NCBI GenBank assembly: GCA_038093975.1
Contig: JBBPTG010000140.1
Coordinates: 1-64,000 of the forward strand
Reading direction: 5' to 3'
DNA from: Chalciporus piperatus
Lineage: Eukaryota > Basidiomycota > Agaricomycetes > Boletales > Boletaceae
Length of the DNA: 64,000 bases
The stretch's first letter is position 1. Each line of letters begins with the position of its first letter. Positions 53,601 through 64,000 of this stretch are shown piece after piece. The notes beneath the pieces were generated by a model. That model was not told the origin of the DNA, ran no database searches, and saw only the letters and a program-made list of their open reading frames with translations. The position numbers were made by a program, and so were the translations under genes.

Positions 53601-54440
53601 CAAGCAATACTAATAATCTGAAACTATCCCCGGCCCCCTAGTTTAACAACCAGACGTGAGCGTAACCAGATGTCACCTCAGGACGGTTGTGGTTTGCGCC
53701 ATTCGCGCGGAGCTTATTCCTGACAGACGCACAGGAAAAACCTGGTAAAGTATCGCGTTTCGAGGCCTGGCGCCAGCTATCGTTGGGCCTAGTCGAGATG
53801 AATGACTCGTGTCGGCAATGACTCGGCCTTTCTTGGATTCAATGGAGACCAGCTTGAGACCAGCCATATCGATTGCTTCGTGCTGCTGTGAAGTTGTCCA
53901 TTCAGAGATCCCGTAATGAAGCTTAATGAAGATGCAATCGAGGGGCTCGGGCGCAGAAGCCGGGGAAGTTCACAACGCCTTGCTAACCTTGTTCCCCATG
54001 CCCGTGGAGTGAGGTACATGGTTTTGGCGTGATTACTTACCGCAAACAGACAACCGTGCGTCCAAATTGCTGTCATGACTTTATAATGCAGTCGACAGCG
54101 GCCCCCTTTAGGCTCCAACACGATCCGTTCTCTCGAGTTTCTACGCCGTCGAATAGACGGTTTGTAGCGCCACCGGCGGGCTACTTTGTGAGCTGGCAAG
54201 AAGATGGTTAGCTCGAGTTCTATCGGGTGCAATGGGGCCGAGTCAGCGAAGATTCAGGAACGAAGACACTCAGGAGAGAGTCTGGGGTGATTGCCCGATA
54301 TGGTCAATGACTCGGCAAGTGCCGATCGGGCCGAAAGAACAGACTCCTTGATGCGAAGTCGTTGACCTGGACTAATACTTATTCCAGCTTTTTCTGTCTT
54401 GTGTTCTTTCGATTTTTCGACCTCGACAGGCTCTTCAACG
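50608..54440. other. Long gene-poor region
   Basis: 3.8 kb without a gene I can defend. Open frames at 51,002-51,286 (with a T-rich tract), 52,374-52,799 (no ATG at its start) and 53,789-54,232 lack recognisable motifs and consistent splice chains. The stretch around 51,240-51,330 reads LGRSFELDNHPDDDQILMAL on the plus strand, which could be a degenerate repeat-protein fragment, but I cannot assign it. Confidence 0.45.
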
Positions 54441-57398
54441 ATGCCGCACGACGAGCAGGAAAAGCCTTCAACCTCCATCCTAAAAGAGCGCAGATTCAAG
54501 CTCAGTAGGTAAGTGCGGCAGTTCCTTTGCCTTACTCCGAGTCTGACCTTCTTCTAGAGCGTGCGATCGCTGTCGGTAAGCAGGTCCGAAATCGCTGCAT
54601 ACCTCGGCGCTGATTATCCACGTTAATGCAATGCGTGCAGACGAAGGAGGATCAAATGCGATGAAGGACATCCCTGCCAGGCTTGCTTAACTGCTAACTC
54701 ACCCTGTACTTTCGAAGAACCGGGGAAGCGCACCCATCCCCATAAATCAAAGTATGTACACACAGGCACCATTGTTGACACGCGATATTAACATATCTCA
54801 GGCGGACTGCTACGCTCGAGGATAGGATGCACCAGCTTGAGACCCTGATTCAAGCTATCCCTCCAGCTGTCTTCGCTGCCGGTGGCCTGAGCCCACCGCA
54901 ACATCACGCGGCGGACCCCAGTCTCCCAAGCCCTTTATCCGCATTTGCCTCCGTGAACCACACCTTTCCCTCTGGCGTTCCTCCCCCATCGCTCCATGTT
55001 TTCCCACTTACAAATCCATCGACACACTTTACAGGCCAGCCACTGAGGGGTTCTCCAAGACAAGAAAGCCCCAATACAGCATTTCGTTCCATGCTGGGGC
55101 GGTCTCGGTCTGAATCTGAACCGGCCACTGAAGAGACCTCCCGTATGTACGCATCATATCTCTACTTCGATGACGAAGGGTACACGCGATGGCAGGGAGA
55201 GACGTCTGGTCTTCCTCTCCTCGATCTCATGGTAGAGAACCATACCCCAATCAAGTCCGAAACAGAAAAGAGTACCCCTGACCCCAACTGGGCCAGTAAA
55301 CAATCCTCCGCCTCTAATGCTACATGGTTCCCAAATCGAACGCCAAGGCGAACTGACGTCAATCCCGAAACGTTATGGCGACTTATAACTTCGTATATTG
55401 TTCCAGAACTGATGGACAGGTGATTTCTTCCTTGTTTGCCTTACCTTTAGCTGCTTCTAATCACGCTTTATTATCAGCTTGGTGCAGTGCTACTTGTGCA
55501 CGTCATACTATCTTCTCCCATTTTTGCACGTTCCCACATTTCTGGCGGTTAGTAGAGTTTGCTCCATTCCTTTCTGTGGCTCATCTTTCGCAATTAGGAT
55601 TACGGAAACCCTCGAAAATGGGCAGAACCTGGTTTCGCCGCCTTCATTGTCGCTATTTGTTGTCTTGCCTCGCGTCACATCGATGATCCACGTGTTCGGT
55701 CAGACCCCAAGGAGGGAATCACTGCTGGCACCCAATGGTTCGAGCTATTCGGCCGTCTCCGCACCCTTCCTATAGCAGATCGCCCCACGGTGTACACCAT
55801 CCAAGCCGACCTCATCGCTGCTGTCTACGCTGTAGGACTCGGAAAGCTCTCCAAAGCTGCCGCGCTCTTATCAGAAGCCATCACGGTATCAATCGATGCT
55901 GGTCTCCATCGTTCGGCCGACACGTATGATCTTTTTGATCCCATCGAAGATGAAGTTCGCAAGCGCACCTTTTGGTGCGTGTACCTTTGGGACAAGCAGC
56001 TATCGGCCCACTTTGGAAGACCGCCGATGATTCGTCTCAAGGATTGCGATATCGGGGAACCCACCATTGTTGATGACGAGTTCGTGACCCGTGACGGGAT
56101 GCTAGCTCAGCCTCCTGGGACAGAGAGCCGACTGAGCGCATTTGTCGCGGCACTTCGAATCATGGTCGTCATGGAGTCCGTATTGGACACTCCGCCACCG
56201 CGCCATCGGACAGGCGACTCTTCTCCTTTCTTGTTGCGTGCAGCTGGCGTGCTATCCGGTCACATGCGACCAAAGGATCTGCTTGAAGAAGAAGGGCTAC
56301 TGGACGAAATCCGCCGATCAATACCACCGTACTGGGCGCACACGTCTGAGACATTGGCTAGCGATGATGTCATACGTGTAACCCAAGCCGTGCGGCTCCA
56401 CTGCGCCGAACACTTCGTCAGGATGATGATCCACAGGCACCGGTTTTCCAATTTCGTTGCGGAGAGGGCGTATACTGGCTCGACGGACGAGGAACCGGGC
56501 GACATTGAGCAAGAGGCAATGACTGCTGCACACGCGTCTGCGTTGCAGATAATCTCTTCTCATATGCAGGTCGCAGCCAAGGGATTGATGACCTATTGTG
56601 AGTCTTGATTTGCTTTGTGTGACATGTTTCACCTTAACCGATCGTCATTTTTAGATGGCGTGCATGTGATCCATCAACTTACCCAAGCTGGGCGCACCCT
56701 CGTAGCCATCTTGATCAACTGCAAGAGTGAGAAATTTCAGCAGTTGATACAACCTGCCCTTGAGGCACTGCGGTCATGTGTTGGACTCTTGAGACGGTTC
56801 AGTGGGAGATATGTGTGTGGTCAACGGTCAGGGGATCTGATGGAAGAGTTTTGTCGCAGTGAGTGGTTTCATTCTTTGATCGCCGCCATCCGTGGCTTAC
56901 TCGCGTGTTTCAGTTACCCAAATACCACTCGAAACTTCTCGGCCAGACTCCCAGGAACAGAACACACGGCCTCCATGGATCAGGCCCGTCCGCAAAAAGA
57001 CTCCCAGCGTGGCGAGAACTGGTGGCAGCGATGGTAGTTCTCACCACAGTAGCCCAGAAGCCTTCTCGCCATCCGAGTTCTTCGTTGATCCTTCCGCTAG
57101 CCTGGCCCAATCCGTTGGTCAGGCATTCGCAACCTCATCTAGCCAGTATACTCTCGACACCGCGCGTCGCTCATCACTTTCGTTACCTTCCTTCCTCGAC
57201 GGATCCACCACTATGGACATGGATCCAAACGTGTACCTGTCATCACCAGGGGAGGTGATGAGCATGTTTAACGAGAATTCGGTGGACGTTTCATCGATAT
57301 TCGCATCTGATTTTACTATGGGACAACACCCCACCGATTCAAGTGATAGCCTGTATGGACATATGTCCAATGGAGGCAGTCTGGTCGCATCGCCTTGA
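54441..57398 (+). CDS. Zn2Cys6 transcription factor with fungal_trans domain
   Basis: A nuclear DNA-binding regulator. Eight exons give 857 aa: 54,441-54,508; 54,558-54,575; 54,641-54,751; 54,802-55,419; 55,478-55,547; 55,598-56,597; 56,655-56,858; 56,914-57,398. The binuclear zinc cluster is ACDRCRRRRIKC followed by DEGHPCQAC and LTANSPC, with the six Cys spaced 2-6-5-2-6. It is spread over exons 2 and 3, exon 2 being an 18-nt microexon that codes ACDRC. A linker and dimerisation helix follow (TATLEDRMHQLETLIQAI). The fungal transcription factor domain carries RKRTFWCVYLWDKQLSAHFG and RPPMIRLKDCDI. The C-terminal 160 residues are S/P/D-rich, probably the activation region. The target genes are unknown. 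Confidence 0.9.
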
Positions 57399-57812
57399 AA
57401 ATATCATTGCAGAGCGCAATGTCAACGCGTGTATGGTCATCCGTCTTGTACGACTATTCGCGAGGATGTATTCCTCCTTATATTTTTCTATCGCTTTTTG
57501 TATCGACTTGCACCTGTAATCCTAATATGAGTTTTTGGGTCGCTCACACTTTCGTGTTGTCCAGGCCATCGTCGCCGACGACATTCTTTTCAACTGAATA
57601 CTCTCCCAGGTCACGTGATCGCAAAATTGGTGGATCTTCCTCGACGTCGAATCTTACCAGCATGATCTTCGCGCGTGGATCCAGTCCAGGACGGAGAATT
57701 TGGACTTTACGAACAACTAATTGCACTAACCAAACTTCCTTCACTCGTTTCTTTTCGTAGGTGATCGTTTGACGGCCGGCGGGATACTGTTCACGTCAAC
57801 AAGTGCGCCGAA
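57399..57812. other. Tandem intergenic region
   Basis: It holds the transcription factor 3' UTR and the promoter of the downstream protease on the same strand. No coding sequence is supported. Confidence 0.45.
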
Positions 57813-60254
57813 ATGGGTAGCTCTCAAATGGGACGCGTCCTCGTGCTCGCGACCTTGATTGCCAGTTGTCAGTCGAGTGCGACAGAGCCATGGTTACACG
57901 AGACGAAGCGTACGCCTGGGGGTATCCATGTCCCTATCGTCCGACGACTGGCATCCAGGCAAACCCGACGCGCCGTTACCACTGGGTTCATCGGGCTCGG
58001 AGACTTCATGGACGTGTAAGCGTCCATCTCGATCCGTCCTCCTCTATTTCTGCTCGCTGATTCGGTTTGTTCATCAGGACTTATAACGTCCAGGTACAGA
58101 TCGGCGAAACCCATCTACCGCTCGTGTTAGGTATGCGTCTCCGCATCTCGCGATCGTTGACCCGAACCATGGTCTTTGAGTAAGTCGCTGACTTCTCTGT
58201 TTGGAAGACACTGGATCCTCCGATCTATGGGTGTTTTCGACGGCGTGTCAGGGAACATGTAGCTTGAAGGCGAGCAAAATACCGTTGTACCCACTCAAGA
58301 GTTTCCGTCCCGCCAATGTGAACGTGACGCTGAGGTATGGGGACTCGATGACGGGAACGCATGCGATGGGGCCTATCGGATCGGATTCTGTTTCGTTGGC
58401 TGGCGTTGGGTTGAAGGATCAGTATTTCGCGGCTATCAGTAACACGAATACGTCTGTCGCTGAGACGGGATCGGCGGGCATATTCGGGTTGGGTTTCCCT
58501 ATCAACAGGTGTGTTCGACGTTATTTGATGGAACCCTTGGTTGGCGTTGATGTCGTTCCCAAGTGCTGTATGGACCGAGCTATACTTGAATCAGCATCGT
58601 CAAACGAGCTCGGTAGCACATCGTGACCTCCCTTTCGAAGCCATCGATGCCGCCTCTCGTTTTCCTGATCAACTCAAGAATTTGGCCACGCGCTGGTTCT
58701 GGTTAACGGGGGATGATGAAACCGACGACGGAGTCGCTCTAGGTGCATATTCGAAGGGTCGGGTAGCAACCACATCTGAACTTCAATCGTCGTTTGCGAC
58801 CAACGCCCCGCTAATCCCGCGTCTCGTTGCTCAGGGGGTGTTGGACTCTCCTATGTTCTCCGTGACCCTTCAACGGGACACGATCGAGATCGGTGGGAAC
58901 GAAGGGATGTTGTCCATTGGAGCCCTTCCACCATCTGTGACGAGCGAAAGTTTGACCTGGGTAGGAGTCCGCGGGTATCCGCCAGCTCAGGGTGGGTTGA
59001 GTCCACCATCGGACGCTCCTGGAGAGGTTTGTGTGGTTGGGCCAACGCATATATCGTGTTACTCACCTCGTGCTTTAACGTTAGGTATACCCGATAGCAT
59101 GGGAGATACCGCTGGACGACGTTTGGTTTGATGGAGTGAAGCTACCCAGGTCCCAACTTTCCGCTCCAAATATCACACTTTCAGCTCTCATCGACACGGT
59201 CAGTCGAGGAACTATATGTTGGTCGAGCGTTAACGTTCATCACATCAACAGGGAAACTCACTCATTCGCGGGCCTTCGGACGTCATCGCTCACATCCTCA
59301 CCATGCTTGGAGGGCCTCGATTCGCCTGTTCACCACCACACTCGCTAGAGTTCGAAATCGGTGGTAAATTCTTCCCGGTCGATCCTCGCGATTTCATCAG
59401 TGAGGTTCATCCGAGGGATCCTGACCTTTGTATTGCGAACTTGGCCCCAACTGACATACCTGTCGGGGGTGGGTCTGGGTACCTCTTTAGCTGGAACTTG
59501 GGGGATCCATTCCTGAAGAGGTGGGTTTTATCCATCGCGATGAATTCATATGGGGTATGCACGTTGCGTATCATATAAATGCGGGTGGCTGCCCTAACGA
59601 GCATGTGGATTCGGGAAAGTAAAGCTCAGCGGGCTCTACCCCAGGATCAGGGTGATCCGTCCCCAATTTGGATATGAACTACCCAAGACGACGTGGTGTT
59701 GACCATGGGCGGAACGCCTGCATTCACCTGATGGAGCCTTCGGCCATCCGACCCGGAAATGAATTATTCGATGCAGCTACTGACCCTTGGCTTGATTTGA
59801 TCTCAGCGTCCTGGCCGCATTTCACTACGGATCGCTCGTACGACCGTCCCAGAATCCTCCACGAATTGGGTTGCTCTCGACAGTCGACCCCAACGCGGCT
59901 GGTAAGCAGCTATGTGACGACAAACACAAGGCGCAGAGTCTACACGATGGTTATCCCAGTATGTCGTTCATCATCTTGGCGCTTTCGGGACTCCGTTCTT
60001 GACATGTGTTTTTTTCGCGTACGTTAGTGATCATCGAACCTGCCCCTGCCTCGCTTCCCCCTGCACTAGGGACTGGCATCGGTGGTGTCCCGCTCGCAGC
60101 CATACCTACTGCCACACAGAGCGGAGCGACGCGGTTAAGTGGAGGGCTGACTGATCAGGTGAATGGCGTTCGAGACGATGTTAGACTTCATATGGGCATT
60201 TGGACTGCGTTGGCTGGGCTAGGGGCGTGGGTGGCATGGAGGGTGTTGGAATGA
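57813..60254 (+). CDS. Pepsin-like aspartic protease (A1), membrane or GPI anchored
   Basis: A secreted endopeptidase. Eight exons give 593 aa: 57,813-58,015; 58,078-58,130; 58,208-58,508; 58,564-59,026; 59,085-59,198; 59,252-59,520; 59,807-59,958; 60,028-60,254. Residues 1-20 (MGSSQMGRVLVLATLIASC) form a signal peptide. The first active site is DTGSSDLWV, its Asp codon split by intron 2. The second is ALIDTGNSLIRGP, split by intron 5. Both catalytic Asp are present. A typical C-lobe motif is YLFSWNLGDPFLK. The last 20 residues (IWTALAGLGAWVAWRVLE) are hydrophobic after an S/T/G linker, fitting a GPI signal or a membrane anchor. Intron 6 is long (286 nt) and its placement rests on phase and family similarity. 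Confidence 0.87.
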
Positions 60255-60646
60255 CCTTTTGACGGATTTTTAGCACCTGATTCGGAAGGGCGTGCTTGGG
60301 TGTATTGTTTTTTTATCTATGGCGAAATACCCCCCTAGATTTTGTAGCGATATTTAGATTTGTACTATGGGCAGGGCCGTCTGCGACGTCATATCGTGGG
60401 GTGGCGTGGGGCTGCCCTCACACCTATAGACATACAGTATCGTATTATACGAGCACTCAATCTTTCCAGGATGCCCCGACTCGGTTCACGCCAAAGGAGG
60501 TTTTGAGCGGACAATATTCTACTAATATAATCGTGGTTGCAAAGTCCAGTAGCATCAACTATCATAACACAATTGTTCAATATGTAGGTAAGGTCCGCTT
60601 GAAACGAGCGACATGCGAAGTATGTGCGAGGTCTAGACCACAATTA

Positions 60647-62358
60647 TTAGACATCAGTACCTAGTGGAAGAGAACTGGGAGTGTCGACTATCCAGTGCGA
60701 TTCTTCTTCGACTTGTTCTTCCGACATATCTTGTGCAAGTGATGACCGGAGGCTGAGAATCAGCCGACATCCTATCAGTGCCTCTGCCGAGGCTGGCCAT
60801 CCTTCGGACACCTGCGTCCATCGAACCTGATGTCGGGCAGGATCAGCGAGTCCAACATAAAGGCAATGACAGCGTGAGCTACACACCCCGAGGCGCAGCC
60901 AAATAGCGATATTAAGGATGCATGCTAGCAGGATGCTATATATCACGTAAAGATGAATAACTCAGTTCAACAACACGAGCATGGGTTTTCGATGACAGGA
61001 ACTTACCAGAAAAAATAGCCTGCATTACCCTGCACGAGGACTCTCGCGATATACGATCCGTCGAACCGCTTGGCATAGAACCCACAGATCAACCCTTTGA
61101 GACCAAACCATAATGCGAGCAGACATAGCATCCCGTCATAGATAATCACGGGAATCCAAAAGATGTAAAGTTGATAGAATGCTGGGGCGTGTACCTCAGC
61201 ACAGATGTATAGTCCTGGTAGGATTTGATTGATATCTTCGTCCCCAAATTAGCCTGTCAGGCGCTGAAAGCGCTTACATCGAAAATGGGGCACACCTTGC
61301 GAATTTGCACCAAGGAGACCCATGATCGCTCCCATTGCTGAGATCTCGCAAAGGTACCCGAATACCATAAACACGAGGAGCTTCTTCGATTGTTGATACA
61401 AGGCATATAATCGAAGCTGGAGTATCACTGGAGTAAATTAGTAAGATGTGGAGTGAATACTTGATGTTGGACGGATTGTACCGACACTGGATCAAAAGCA
61501 GCACAAAAATACCGGGCCATGATTGGATGAAGAAGTATACCCTACCTTGAGAAGAGTAAGACAAAGCATCGATTATATGGCAGACTATACTTACAGCTAT
61601 GATGACGATCATCAAGTTGCGATATCATTAGTGTAATCGAGCTTGAGACGGCGAGAATGCAACATACAACTGTCTTGCTGTTAATTCGGGGATCATGGAA
61701 GTGAAGAGAAAGGCACCTACATTCGGAGTGTCGACTCCGGGCACGACGAATGCTATGTAATAATTGGAACTTGAATGGAGTAGAAGACAAGAGTCACGGA
61801 CCAGCGATATTCAGACTGGGTGCTGATCAGTCTACAAGACAAGCCGATCCTCCGAGTCAGATACTCACATAGCGAGGGCATCACCAATGTAGCGTATCTG
61901 AAGTGCATGTTTCCAGTGAAGGCAGAATCTCTTCCAAGAACATTTGACATACGATGAGGTAGCAGATACTTCCGAATGCGAAGTTGTAGTTCTACGATAA
62001 AAAAAAGATCATGAGCATTGCTATACAATCGACGATGCCATCAGACCCTCGGGCTTACCCAAACATAATCAACCTAGCAATCGATGAAATCGTGAATTTC
62101 ATTGAGCCATTAACAGTAGGGAACTCTACTATACCTCTCTCTCAAATGTGAGAACTGAACACAGTTAGCGGGACACGATGGTCAGGGAAACTATTCTCAC
62201 CATGATCGTACAAAACAAGGGTTGAGCTAGCTACTGCGAGGAATCTTAACGCAACCGCGGATGTGAGAGAGAACGGACTAGCCTTGGCATGTTCGAATTA
62301 GAGAGATGACGTAGGCCGACTGGACATAGTCAGCGTCGGAGACCTGCCAGGAAGACAT
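60647..62358 (-). CDS. DUF6533-like seven-helix membrane protein
   Basis: A polytopic membrane protein of an agaricomycete-expanded family; function unknown. Many short exons. The probable ATG is at 62,358 (MSSWQVSDADYVQSAYVIS). Recognisable pieces in order: LRFLAVASSTLVLYDH, LTFEREVDYVW, GRVYFFIQSWPGIFVLLLIQ, VILQLRLYALYQQSKKLLVF, MVFGYLCEISAMGAIMG, LYICAEVHAPAFYQLYIFW, VIIYDGMLCLLALWFGLK and, at the end, ALIGCRLILSLRSSLAQD. The stop is at 60,647. I could not settle all splice sites: the stretch 61,750-61,990 gives no single clean reading, so a lesion there is possible. The overall family call is based on the order of these segments. Confidence 0.65.
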
Positions 62359-62954
62359 GGTGTCAGATACTACAACACACGGGTCGGACTGAGGTGCGCG
62401 GCCACGACTTCACCTGCAGGCTATACAGCAGTGGATATAAGACGGGCACGGGATGACCGAAACCGCCCATCTCACTGAGGCTCCATTCGTCCGACGTAAA
62501 TTTGGCAGTTTGAAGTCCACCACCAGACTACCCGGGTTCAACATTCCCTGTAACTCCGAGTCTGAGATTACGTAGTACGAGCAAGATTATTACCATCTTC
62601 ACACACGCGCCTATCACTGACATCTTGTATCAGCTCGGGATTGAAACGAACATTGGTTGGAACACATCCAGGTGTGCTCAACCTTTCGAATGATGCAGTA
62701 AAGCAGAGTAAAGCATTGGAACACGCTTACAAGACCAGTGGTGAAGGAGAAGTGGCTTTAAGCCCAAAATATCAGGTGAAAAGATTACATTCATCATGTA
62801 ACTTGCTTCATGTACAGACGGAAATCTAGTGCTGGTCTCGACGACCAACGCTGCCAATGTCACACTTTGGCTGGGAGGTCACAGGGTCACACAGGTGACA
62901 TGTCTCTCCGGAATAGCAGGGGAGCTTCAGGGAGAGCTCGACGTGAGCGGTGCA
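62359..62954. other. Intergenic region between DUF6533-like gene and FunK1
   Basis: Upstream of the membrane protein gene and downstream of the right-edge FunK1 stop. No gene supported. Confidence 0.45.
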
Positions 62955-64000
62955 CTAGCACCCACGACGACGTTTTGCACTCGGCTCGGGAGTCGGACTG
63001 GCTGCGCGACGCTTCCGAGCCGAACCCGCTGATGAACCTTGCGAGTTGGCAAACTGGTTCTGTGAAGTCAGCAGCCGGTTCGTGCTCGGTTGCTCCTGCA
63101 CCTCCGTCATCAACTCTGTGGAAGATGGGTAAACAGTTTCGTCAGCCCCGTCGTCCTCCGGCCAATCAGCTTCGGCCAAAGCATCCCCAATGGCGTCGAT
63201 GAACCATGTCGAAGACTTGAGACATTCCATGACTTCATCATAGTCTTTGATCATAAACTTCAGGGACCATAATGTTTGTTCATCGTGCGAGTTCCTTGCG
63301 GGCTCCGTCAGCTTGAATCGGTCTTCATCTGTAGGGGGAGGTCGGTAGAATATTCGGAATGGTTGACGGAGAGTCGACAAAAGATCAGACAGCGGGGTGG
63401 GTTGCGTGAACTCGAAGTCGTCAGCAGGATACATCCCTCTACCGAGTACCATTGCTTTCCTCCCACCATAGATATGTGCTTTTGCTTGGTAATCCGCACC
63501 ACCGAACATCTCCATACAATAGTAAGCCCGATCTTCGGGGCAAAGTTCCTCGGTGGAAGGAACAAGTCGAAGGATGAGCCATCCGATAACGTGGATGAAC
63601 GATTCAATATCGTCAGAGAGTGTGTGCATCTTGCGAGCATCCCTCAGGAGAGCCGCTGACATGAACTGCATTGTGCCCTGTACATTATAGGGCAACGTGA
63701 GCATGCAAACACCCGACTTCGACCAGCTCAAATGGACTTACTGCACGATCATATTGTTGGGCTCCGACTTCGTCAAGCACCTTCCCCAGTTCCCAGTCGA
63801 TCAACAAGCCATGGTCATCAGCTGTAATGAGGATGTTGCCAGCGCTGATGTCTCGATGCAGGATCAACACGATCTCGTACGCATACCAATGAGCTGATCG
63901 TGCGCACATCAGCGAAACTCCAATTCCAAGAGGAATATCGCAAACGCACCTTGCATGGCATCATAGATAGCTTGAACGAGTTCTTTGGTGCATTTGAACG
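62955..64000 (-). CDS. FunK1 fungal-type protein kinase, C-terminal part (runs off right edge)
   Basis: The second FunK1 kinase, in the opposite orientation to the one at 46,490. Exons in the window: 63,950-64,000 (partial), 63,742-63,893 and 62,955-63,677; the intron positions match the first copy exactly. Exon 63,742-63,893 carries LILHRDISAGNILI and LLIDWELGK, with no stop codon. Invariant features downstream include GTMQFMSAALL, HTLSDDIESFIHVIGW and ADYQAKAHIYGG. The tail ends in a basic stretch (KRRAASPTPEPSAKRRR), perhaps a nuclear localisation signal. This copy appears functional as far as it can be read. The N-terminal part lies outside the window. Confidence 0.88.

Noticed and set aside
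57395..57760. 121-codon open frame after the Zn2Cys6 gene
   Set aside because: It lies in the expected 3' UTR, has no motif and no splice support.
1..64000. CRISPR array or bacterial operon structure
   Set aside because: The window is eukaryotic with spliced genes. The short repeats present are tandem or coding repeats, not spaced direct repeats.

Overview
The window is nuclear DNA from a filamentous basidiomycete, most likely an agaricomycete. The genes are cut by many short GT-AG introns (about 45-115 nt). The content is typical of that group: an NRPS-like adenylating reductase, F-box/leucine-rich proteins of the agaricomycete type, FunK1 protein kinases, a seven-helix protein that looks like the DUF6533 family, a TMEM184 (organic solute transporter alpha-like) protein, and DIRS-type retrotransposons that encode a tyrosine recombinase. 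I cannot name the genus.

The left half (1-34.1 kb) is one imperfect inverted duplication. The left arm (1-~9,295) reads outward-in: adenylating reductase (-), NFX1/ZNFX1-type RNA helicase (+), F-box/LRR gene (-). The right arm (~17,998-34,083) carries the same three genes in mirror order: F-box (+), helicase (-), reductase (+). Between the arms lie an intact TMEM184 gene and a DIRS element (DIRS-1). Most duplicated genes are broken in at least one copy. F-box copy A has a nonsense codon, a 1-nt insertion and a chimeric 3' end. F-box copy B is split by a second, different DIRS element (DIRS-2). Helicase copy A looks intact, while copy B is cut in its coiled coil by a 3.4-kb block that carries a stonustoxin-type MACPF-like gene. 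Reductase copy A keeps its ATG and runs off the left edge. Copy B has lost the ATG and is truncated onto a third F-box fragment.

The right half (34.4-64 kb) is ordinary gene-bearing sequence: a peroxiredoxin relic, a small K/P/A-rich chromatin-like protein, a seven-helix membrane protein, a 12-exon P4-ATPase lipid flippase, a FunK1 kinase with an in-frame stop just before its HRD motif, a stand-alone RNase H, a Zn2Cys6 transcription factor, a membrane-anchored pepsin-like protease, a DUF6533-like membrane protein and the 3' part of a second FunK1 kinase. The two FunK1 genes are again inverted relative to each other, about 14 kb apart. Between 50.6 and 54.4 kb I see no gene I can defend.

Exon borders were worked out by hand from reading frame, GT-AG signals and, where available, comparison of the two duplicated copies. 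Lengths were checked for phase consistency, but no transcript or database evidence was available.
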